From: Duodenibacillus massiliensis
GTDB taxonomy: Bacteria; Pseudomonadota; Gammaproteobacteria; Burkholderiales; Burkholderiaceae_F
Direction of reading: 5' to 3'
Length of the DNA stretch: 51,114 bases
Assembly: GCF_900128485.1 (NCBI RefSeq)
Contig: NZ_LT635861.1
Span: forward strand, 156,741 to 207,854
Below the pieces are notes generated by a model that saw nothing but the letters and a program-made list of their open reading frames with translations, searched no databases and was not told the origin of the DNA. The stretch's first letter is position 1. Every line of letters begins with the position of its first letter. A program made the position numbers and the translations under genes. Below are positions 45,239 through 51,114 of this stretch, piece by piece.

Positions 45239-46168
45239 GTGAAAACACTCGCGCCCGACACAATTGATCAGATGTTCCGCACGCCCGGCGAAGGGATGGA
45301 CGGGGCGTTGGCGCGTCTGTACGGTGAGCCGCTTTTTTCCGTGCCCGAGGGGCTTTACATCCCGCCCGACGCGCTCGAAGTGTTTTTGGAAAGCTTTGAA
45401 GGGCCGCTTGACCTCCTGCTTTACTTGATCCGCAAGCAGAAGTTTGACGTGATGGACATTCCCATGGCTCTTTTGACCGAGCAGTACATGGCCTACGTTG
45501 AACTCATCCGCAAGAGTAACCTGGAACTGGCCGCCGACTACCTCGTGATGGCCGCCAACCTCATGCACATCAAAAGCCAGCTGCTGCTGCCTGTGACGCG
45601 CATTGACACGGGCGAAGAGGTGGAGGACCCGCAGGCCGAGCTTGCCCGGCGGATCATCGAATACGAAAAGATGAAACTTGCGGCGCAGGACCTGGAGGCA
45701 ATGCCGCGGTGCGGTCGCGACTTTCTGCGGGCTTTTGTGAAAATCGAGCAGGAGCAGTTCCAGCTTCTGCCGCAGGTTTCGCCCGACGATCTTGCCGCAG
45801 CCTGGGCCGGGGTTCTGGCGCGGGCCAAACTTAAGGTAAGCCACACCGTGCAGCGGCAGGAACTTTCGGTGCGGGAGTTCATGAGCGCCATTCTCAAAAA
45901 ACTAGCCGCGCACGCCTTTATGGAATTTCATGAGCTCTTTGAAGAAGGCGCGGGGATGGATGTGGCCATCGTCAATTACCTCGCGCTTCTGGAACTTGCG
46001 AAAGAAGGTCTGGTGCGCATCACGCAGGCTGCGCCCTTTGCACCCATTTATGTCACGGGGGCACTTACCGAGGCGAAGAGTCACCTTCTGGAAACCGTGC
46101 GCCCTGCCTTTGAACTCACGGCACCCATGGGCCGTACCACGCCGCAAGGAGAAGGAAATGGCCTGTAA
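45239..46168 (+). CDS. scpA: Segregation and condensation protein A ScpA
   Basis: ScpA is the kleisin of the Smc-ScpAB condensin. The 309-aa protein contains LYGEPLF...YIPPDALEVFLESFEGPLDLLLYLIRKQKFDVMDIPMALLTEQYMAYVELI near the N-terminus and a winged-helix C-terminus. The start is uncertain. GTG 45239 gives MKTLAPDTIDQM, resembling Burkholderiales relatives that carry a similar APDTVDQ-like stretch; ATG 45272 would give 298 aa. Neither has a good ribosome-binding site. The TnpB relic lies immediately upstream, so native 5' sequence was probably lost or replaced. Confidence 0.88.
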   Translation: MKTLAPDTIDQMFRTPGEGMDGALARLYGEPLFSVPEGLYIPPDALEVFLESFEGPLDLLLYLIRKQKFDVMDIPMALLTEQYMAYVELIRKSNLELAADYLVMAANLMHIKSQLLLPVTRIDTGEEVEDPQAELARRIIEYEKMKLAAQDLEAMPRCGRDFLRAFVKIEQEQFQLLPQVSPDDLAAAWAGVLARAKLKVSHTVQRQELSVREFMSAILKKLAAHAFMEFHELFEEGAGMDVAIVNYLALLELAKEGLVRITQAAPFAPIYVTGALTEAKSHLLETVRPAFELTAPMGRTTPQGEGNGL

Positions 46169-46562
46169 GTACTGTGCTGACTATATTGCCCGGGGTCTAA
46201 AGGACGTTGAGAATTTTGAAAAGGCTTGTGAGGCCTTGAGGCTCGATCCCCATAAGCAGAGTGACTGGGAAGCCATTGTCCGCGCCATGGTGATGATCGG
46301 GCAGTTCGGCACGATCCGCCTGGCAAGACGGTTTCCTTTCGTGACTGATGAAAAGACCTTCCTGATGGTGGCGCGCACCGCGCTTAACTTTTACTGGATG
46401 ACGCTTGACTTCTGGGAAGACAAGCTCGTCATTGAACGACAAAAGCGCAAAGAGGCCGATGAAAAGGCGGCAGCCGACCTGCAGGCGCATATCGACGCCA
46501 AAATCAAAGAGCATGAAAAAGCCCGGGCAGCGTTTCTCGAGCAGTTCCGCATCAAGGGGTAA
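46158..46562 (+). CDS. Uncharacterised 134-aa protein downstream of scpA
   Basis: I do not recognise this family. The protein starts MACKYCADYIARGLKDVENFEKACEALRLDPHKQSDWE with a CxxC pair near the N-terminus, has a helical middle with aromatic residues (LNFYWMTLDFWEDK) and ends in a charged helix (about 95-130) likely to form a coiled coil. GGAGAAGGAA precedes the ATG, and it overlaps the scpA 3' end by 11 bp, so the two are translationally coupled. No ScpB is next to it. A role with ScpA is possible only by context. Confidence 0.7.
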   Translation: MACKYCADYIARGLKDVENFEKACEALRLDPHKQSDWEAIVRAMVMIGQFGTIRLARRFPFVTDEKTFLMVARTALNFYWMTLDFWEDKLVIERQKRKEADEKAAADLQAHIDAKIKEHEKARAAFLEQFRIKG

Positions 46563-46592
46563 GTGCTCGCGCCGGCCGGGCCTTTGGCCGAG

Positions 46593-47495
46593 TTACTGCA
46601 GATTCTGAATCTGCTCGCGCATCTGTTCAATCAAAAGCTTGAGGTTGACGCTGGCGTCGGTCATTTCAATCGCGGCGGCCTTTGAGCCCAGGGTATTGGC
46701 TTCGCGGTTCATTTCCTGCATCAGAAAATCCAGGCGTTTGCCGACGGCGCCCCCCGCCTGAAGGACCCGGCGCACTTCGGCGGTATGGGTCTTTAACCGG
46801 TTGATTTCTTCGTCCACGTCGACTTTAAGCGCGTAAAGCGTCACTTCCTGGCGGATACGCTCACCGGCTTCTTCGCGGGTAAGCGCAGACTTGGCAGCTA
46901 CGGGCCCGGCAAGGGCTTCCTCGAGGCGCTCGGTGAGCTTCGTTTTCAGAGCCGCGACAATCTCAGGCATTTTGACGCGCACGCCCTCGGCGATTGCATC
47001 AATCTTGTCGCAGTAGCCCGTGAGGACCACGGACAGGGCCGCACCTTCGCGCTCGCAGGTTGCACTGAAGGCTTTCAGCGCCTCGGCTACAAGCCCCGCA
47101 ACGGTTTTACTTAACGCCTCGTTATCAACGGCTTCGGTTTTCACCACGCCGGGGTAGGCAAGGATTTCCGCCACTGACATGGGGCGCGCTTCAGGCAGAA
47201 TCTCAACAACCGACTGCTGCAGCTTTTTAATGAGAGTCAGGGCCTCAGCCGACACAGAACTGCCGTTTTCGGTGAGTTCTGCGGTGAGGTTTGCGCGTAC
47301 CTCAAACTTGCCGCGGGCGACGGACTGCGTTACAAGCGTTCTTACGGCCTGTTCCGCCGGGCGCAGTTCATCGGGAAAGCGCACCTGCAGATCGAGAAAG
47401 CGGGAATTAACGCTTCTGAGTTCAACGGTTACGTGTCCGAGCGCGCAGGGTCCCTGCGCGATGGCGTAACCGGTCATGGAACGAATGCCGGGCAT
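46593..47495 (-). CDS. yicC: YicC family endoribonuclease-like protein
   Basis: YicC proteins have been linked to RNA turnover and stationary-phase fitness. The 300-aa protein begins PGIRSMTGYAIAQGP, has VTVELRSVNSRFLDLQVRFPDELRP, and ends with VGKRLDFLMQEMNREANTLGSKAAAIEMTDASVNLKLLIEQMREQIQNLQ, all diagnostic. ATG 47495 has AAAGGACA upstream; the frame is open further but without homology. It is divergent from rph. Confidence 0.93.
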   Translation of the reverse strand: MPGIRSMTGYAIAQGPCALGHVTVELRSVNSRFLDLQVRFPDELRPAEQAVRTLVTQSVARGKFEVRANLTAELTENGSSVSAEALTLIKKLQQSVVEILPEARPMSVAEILAYPGVVKTEAVDNEALSKTVAGLVAEALKAFSATCEREGAALSVVLTGYCDKIDAIAEGVRVKMPEIVAALKTKLTERLEEALAGPVAAKSALTREEAGERIRQEVTLYALKVDVDEEINRLKTHTAEVRRVLQAGGAVGKRLDFLMQEMNREANTLGSKAAAIEMTDASVNLKLLIEQMREQIQNLQ

Positions 47496-47612
47496 GGTTG
47501 TCCTTTCGGAAAAGTATTGGAAATTGCCGCGAATTGTAAGGCCGGCGGCACGGGTGAAGGCATCGTTTTGCGGGCGTGTTAGCATGAGCGGCACTTCCAA
47601 CCGGAGAAATCA

Positions 47613-48338
47613 ATGTCGTCTCGTCATGACGGTCGGCGCGCCGATGAAATGCGCCCGCTTTCCTTTGAACGTCATTACACCTGTTACGCCGAGGGGAGTG
47701 TGCTGGTGAGTGTAGGCCGCACCAAAGTGCTTTGTAACGCCACGGTAACGCCGGGCGTGCCGCGCTTTATGAAGGACAGCGGCGAAGGCTGGGTGACGGC
47801 GGAATATTCGCTTCTGCCGCGATCGACCGCCACCCGTACGGACCGCGAGGCTGCCAAGGGTAAGCAAAGCGGCCGCACGATGGAGATTCAGCGCTTAATC
47901 GGCCGCAGCCTCAGAGGCATTGTTGACCGTAAAAAGTTGGGCGACTTCACGGTCACCGTGGACTGCGACGTGATTCAGGCCGACGGCGGCACGCGCTGCG
48001 CCTCGATTTCAGGAGCCTACGTGGCGTTGGCTGATGCCGTTAACGGCATGCTGAAGGCGGGCCTTATCAAGGAAAATCCCATCCGCGAGCAGGTTGCGGC
48101 GGTCAGTGTCGGAATCAGTAACGGCGTGCCTGTGCTTGACTTTGACTATGTTGAAGACAGCACCAGCGGCACCGACATGAATGTGATCATGACCTCAGGC
48201 GGCGGATTCGTGGAAATCCAGGGCACGGCTGAAGGCATGCCCTTTACCCGCACGGAATTGGATAGTCTTCTGGACCTCGCGGAAAAAGGCTGCCGCGAGA
48301 TTATGGCCAAACAGACTGAGGCGCTTGCCAAAGCGTAA
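47613..48338 (+). CDS. rph: Ribonuclease PH
   Basis: RNase PH trims tRNA 3' ends by phosphorolysis. The 241-aa protein starts [44 protein letters not shown], with [17 protein letters not shown] and the phosphate-binding GRSLRG region. It is 12 bp before rdgB. Confidence 0.96.
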   Translation: MSSRHDGRRADEMRPLSFERHYTCYAEGSVLVSVGRTKVLCNATVTPGVPRFMKDSGEGWVTAEYSLLPRSTATRTDREAAKGKQSGRTMEIQRLIGRSLRGIVDRKKLGDFTVTVDCDVIQADGGTRCASISGAYVALADAVNGMLKAGLIKENPIREQVAAVSVGISNGVPVLDFDYVEDSTSGTDMNVIMTSGGGFVEIQGTAEGMPFTRTELDSLLDLAEKGCREIMAKQTEALAKA

Positions 48339-48350
48339 GGAGCAGCAGCG

Positions 48351-48947
48351 ATGAATGAACTTGTACTTGCGTCCGGCAACAAAGGAAAACTGCGTGAATT
48401 TAACGCCCTTTTCGGTCACAGAAGCATTAAGGTGCTCTCTCAGGCCGAGCTTGGCGTCAAGGTAGCCGAAGAGCCCTTTAATACGTTTGTGGAAAATGCG
48501 CTTGCCAAGGCCCGCAATGCGGCGTGCCAGACGGGGCTTCCGGCCATGGCGGACGACTCCGGCATCACCGCGGAGACACTTAACGGTGCGCCGGGCGTAC
48601 ACAGTGCCCGTTATGCCGGGGATGCTGCGGACGACACCGCCAACAACCGTAAGCTCGTTGCCGCGCTGGCAGGAAAGACCGACCGCCGCGCGCACTACAC
48701 CTGCGTGCTTGTGGCGGTTAAAAACGCGGATGACCCGGAACCGGTGATCGTTGACGCACGCTGGGACGGGGTAATTATTGATACGCCGAAAGGCACCGGG
48801 GGCTTCGGCTACGACCCGTATTTTTACCTTCCTGACTTCGGGCGCACGGCTGCGGAACTTACGGCCGAGGAGAAAAACGACGTAAGCCACCGCGGGCGCG
48901 CCATGCGGCTCATGCTTGAAGAATTGTCGGACAGGTGGGGATGGTAG
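48351..48947 (+). CDS. rdgB: XTP/dITP diphosphatase RdgB
   Basis: RdgB removes non-canonical purine nucleotides. The 198-aa protein starts LVLASGNKGKLREFNALF, has ADDSGITAETLNGAPGVHSARYAG and GGFGYDPYFYLPDFGRTAAELTAEEKNDVSHRGRA. GGAGCAGC precedes the ATG. The 3' end overlaps hemW. Confidence 0.96.
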   Translation: MNELVLASGNKGKLREFNALFGHRSIKVLSQAELGVKVAEEPFNTFVENALAKARNAACQTGLPAMADDSGITAETLNGAPGVHSARYAGDAADDTANNRKLVAALAGKTDRRAHYTCVLVAVKNADDPEPVIVDARWDGVIIDTPKGTGGFGYDPYFYLPDFGRTAAELTAEEKNDVSHRGRAMRLMLEELSDRWGW

Positions 48948-50098
48948 CCGCGGGTGTTGAAAAGGAGCCTGCGGCACTTTACGTGCACTGGCCCTGGTGC
49001 GTGCGCAAATGCCCGTACTGTGACTTTAATTCCTTTGCCTGTGCGGGGAAGATCCCCGAAGGGGCGTACATTGATGCGCTTTTAAAGGACCTCACGCATG
49101 CGGTAAAAGACCTTGCCGGCCGGCCCGTAGCCACCGTTTTTTTCGGGGGCGGCACGCCAAGCCTGATGTCGGCCGCGGGCTTTACGCTTCTCATGGATGG
49201 AATCAGAAACCGCGTCACGCTCCTGCCAGATGCGGAAGTGACGCTTGAAGCCAATCCCGGTACGGTGGAAGCCGCGCGCTTTGAGGCCTACGCCAAGGCG
49301 GGCGTGAACCGCTTCTCCATCGGTATTCAGAGCTTTAACGACACGTATCTTGCAAAGCTCGGGCGCATTCACACGGGGGCAGAGGCTCTTTACGCCGTCA
49401 AAGCGGCGCGCGATGTGGTGGAAAACATCAATCTTGACGTGATGTTTGCCCTGCCTGGGCAGGCCGTCGATGAACTCAAGGCGGATCTTGAGACAGCGCT
49501 CTCGCAAAACACCACGCACCTGAGTTTTTACGAACTCACGATCGAAGAGGGAACCGCTTTCGGAAAGAGACCTCCCGCGGGGCTGCCCGACGGAGACCGT
49601 GCCGCCGATATGGGGCAGCTCGTGCACGAGACGCTCACGGGCGCCGGCTTTTCGCACTATGAGATTTCGGGGTACGCCAGACCAGGGCGCCGATGCCGGC
49701 ACAATCTCACGTACTGGACGTTCGGGGACTATCTCGGCATAGGCGCGGGCGCACACGGCAAAGTGACGCGGGAGGGCGCAGTGATCCGCACCGTCAGAGA
49801 AAGTAATCCCCTTTTGTACATTCAAAGCGTCCTTGAGGGGAGGTCCGAAAAAGAGCGCCGTACGGTGGCACGAGAAGACCTGCCTTTCGAATTTATGTTA
49901 AATGCGCTCAGGCTCACCGACGGCGTCCCCGCGCAGCGGTGGACGCAGACAACGGGGCGGCCTTTGACGGACATTGCTGCGACGCTTACGGCACTTCGAA
50001 AGGAAAAGGTTCTCACGGACGATATCGGCCGGATTGCTGCGACCGAGCTCGGACGGCGTTTTTTAAGTGACGTACAGGAACGGTTTTTGGAAGAATAG
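48941..50098 (+). CDS. hemW: Heme chaperone HemW (radical SAM, YggW)
   Basis: HemW binds heme and a 4Fe-4S cluster and delivers heme to respiratory enzymes. The 385-aa protein has LYVHWPWCVRKCPYCDFNSF with the CxxxCxxC cluster motif, FFGGGTPSLM, GVNRFSIGIQSFND and RCRHNLTYW. It is HemW rather than HemN because it lacks the longer coproporphyrinogen oxidase N-terminus. ATG 48941 (AGGTGGGG upstream) overlaps the rdgB end; GTG 48935 is an alternative. With hemA and hemB it completes a heme theme that suits cytochrome-based nitrate respiration. Confidence 0.93.
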   Translation: MVAAGVEKEPAALYVHWPWCVRKCPYCDFNSFACAGKIPEGAYIDALLKDLTHAVKDLAGRPVATVFFGGGTPSLMSAAGFTLLMDGIRNRVTLLPDAEVTLEANPGTVEAARFEAYAKAGVNRFSIGIQSFNDTYLAKLGRIHTGAEALYAVKAARDVVENINLDVMFALPGQAVDELKADLETALSQNTTHLSFYELTIEEGTAFGKRPPAGLPDGDRAADMGQLVHETLTGAGFSHYEISGYARPGRRCRHNLTYWTFGDYLGIGAGAHGKVTREGAVIRTVRESNPLLYIQSVLEGRSEKERRTVAREDLPFEFMLNALRLTDGVPAQRWTQTTGRPLTDIAATLTALRKEKVLTDDIGRIAATELGRRFLSDVQERFLEE

Positions 50099-50102
50099 GT
50101 TT

Positions 50103-51114
50103 ATGCAGGCTCTTCTACAGCGTATCGGTTTTGCGGCCGCAGCGTGCGCCGCGCTTTTCATTGCCGGGTGTTCCACGGCGCCCAAGGGGCCTCTGGGGCC
50201 CGACGGCAATGCGTTGCCTGAAAACGTCGTGACAACGGCAGCCGCGTACTTTGTGCCGGCGGACTTTAATGCGCTTCCTGCGGTGCGGCCTGCGGACTGG
50301 ACCAATGCGCTCACGGCCTTCCGCACCTCCTGCACGGTGATGGGGCAGGAGAGTCTTTGGACGAAAGCGTGCGCAAACGCACAGTTTGCAATGGACGAAA
50401 CGGCCGAGAGCTTTTTCAGTACCTATTTTGAGGCCTATGAGGTGATTTCCCGCGAAAAGGCGGCTTCGCCCACGGACACAGGTCTTATGACCGGCTACTA
50501 CGAACCGATGCTCCGGGGCAGCCGCCGGGCGCACGGCCCCTACCGCTATCCGCTCTACGGGGTACCCGAAGATCTCATCACCGTGGATCTCACATCACTG
50601 CACCCGCAGTTAAAGGGCCTGCGGCTTAAAGGGAAGGTGGTCGGTAACCGCCTTGTACCCTACGACACGCGAAGAGAAATCACTGCCAAAAAGGACGTGA
50701 AGGCCCCGGTGCTTTGCTGGGTGGACGATCCGGTGGATGCGTTTTTTCTGCAGATTCAGGGGTCAGGCCGTGTGCTTCTGGATGACGGCACCTGGATGCG
50801 TGTGGGCTACGCCGATCAAAACGGGCATCCTTACCGCGCAATCGGAGGGTGGCTTATCGAAAACGCAGGGCTCACCCGCGACGAGATGAGCATGCAGCGC
50901 ATCCGCCGCTGGGTGCGGGAAAACCCAAAGCGCATGCGCGAACTCTTAAACACCAATCCGAACTTTGTGTTTTTTGAGGAACGTGTGGGCATGGGCGAGG
51001 CGGACGGCCCCCTGGGGGCTCAGGCCGTGCCGCTCACGCCCGGGGCGTCTGTGGCGGCGGGCCGCCGCCGCCGGGAGCCGGGGGGGGCCCTTTTGGCGGG
51101 CGTGGCGGCGGGCA
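50103..51114 (+). CDS. mltA: Membrane-bound lytic murein transglycosylase A MltA (3' end outside the window)
   Basis: MltA cleaves peptidoglycan with formation of anhydromuramic ends at the outer membrane. About 337 codons are visible. Lipobox FIAGCSTA (C23) follows the signal peptide; LMTGYYEPMLRGSR, FFLQIQGSGRVLLDDG, GYADQNGHPYRAIG and FVFFEERVGMGEADGPLGAQAVPLTPGASVA are family signatures. ATG 50103 is 5 bp after the hemW stop. Past about 51055 the translation changes abruptly to VAAGRRRREPGGALLAGVAAG where relatives read VDRRYxPLGxPxxL, with long G runs in the DNA. This looks like sequence error at a contig end. Confidence 0.92.
   Translation, partial: MQALLQRIGFAAAACAALFIAGCSTAPKGPLGPDGNALPENVVTTAAAYFVPADFNALPAVRPADWTNALTAFRTSCTVMGQESLWTKACANAQFAMDETAESFFSTYFEAYEVISREKAASPTDTGLMTGYYEPMLRGSRRAHGPYRYPLYGVPEDLITVDLTSLHPQLKGLRLKGKVVGNRLVPYDTRREITAKKDVKAPVLCWVDDPVDAFFLQIQGSGRVLLDDGTWMRVGYADQNGHPYRAIGGWLIENAGLTRDEMSMQRIRRWVRENPKRMRELLNTNPNFVFFEERVGMGEADGPLGAQAVPLTPGASVAAGRRRREPGGALLAGVAAG

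Overview
The window is about 51 kb of a high-GC, gene-dense proteobacterial chromosome. Conserved gene orders (lptD-surA-pdxA-rsmA beside amgK-murU; hemA-prfA-prmC; sspA-sspB; dusB-fis-purH; tolB-pal-cpoB), the protein sequences, and the pairing of a NapA-type nitrate reductase lacking NapC with a Dcu C4-dicarboxylate transporter fit a Sutterella-like member of the Burkholderiales. That assignment is from family recognition and was not tested by a search.

Left end (1-6.4 kb). The window opens in the last codons of one iscB copy, followed by argB and a HAD phosphatase. A complete IscB element follows: an upstream stretch of nested hairpins with the layout of an omegaRNA (about 2057-2341), then an IscB nuclease of 425 aa with PLMP, split RuvC, bridge helix and HNH parts and all expected catalytic residues. 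IscB is the ancestor-like, RNA-guided relative of Cas9. The element ends within 4 nt of the sppA start codon and appears to supply that codon. The two iscB copies lie in the same orientation about 3.5 kb apart, and their visible ends match at 112 of 114 positions. Next come an FMN reductase and an orphan, shortened DinJ/RelB-type antitoxin.

6.5-23.6 kb (mostly minus strand): hemB, engB and mnmA; a napDAGHB periplasmic nitrate reductase operon; a Dcu transporter with an FNR-like site upstream; a periplasmic rhodanese; tRNA-Thr; sspA-sspB; a Nif3-like protein; a nitroreductase; and hemA-prfA-prmC. Anaerobic respiration and tetrapyrrole synthesis dominate. tRNA-Phe follows at 23.9 kb.

24-42.5 kb: a CynX/NimT-like MFS permease, a MetE-like methyltransferase, asparaginase, the lptD-surA-pdxA-rsmA outer-membrane and translation operon (minus strand), the divergent amgK-murU salvage pair with a nitronate monooxygenase and pncA, then dusB-fis-purH and tolB-pal-cpoB.

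42.6-51.1 kb: malic enzyme; a second mobile-element scar (a TnpB-like right-end hairpin followed by a TnpB N-terminal fragment with an in-frame stop) that abuts scpA; an unrecognised 134-aa protein; yicC; rph-rdgB-hemW; and mltA cut by the window edge. The last 60 bases or so of mltA look corrupted. Two different OMEGA-type families, IscB and TnpB, have therefore visited this window: one apparently intact, the other a fossil.
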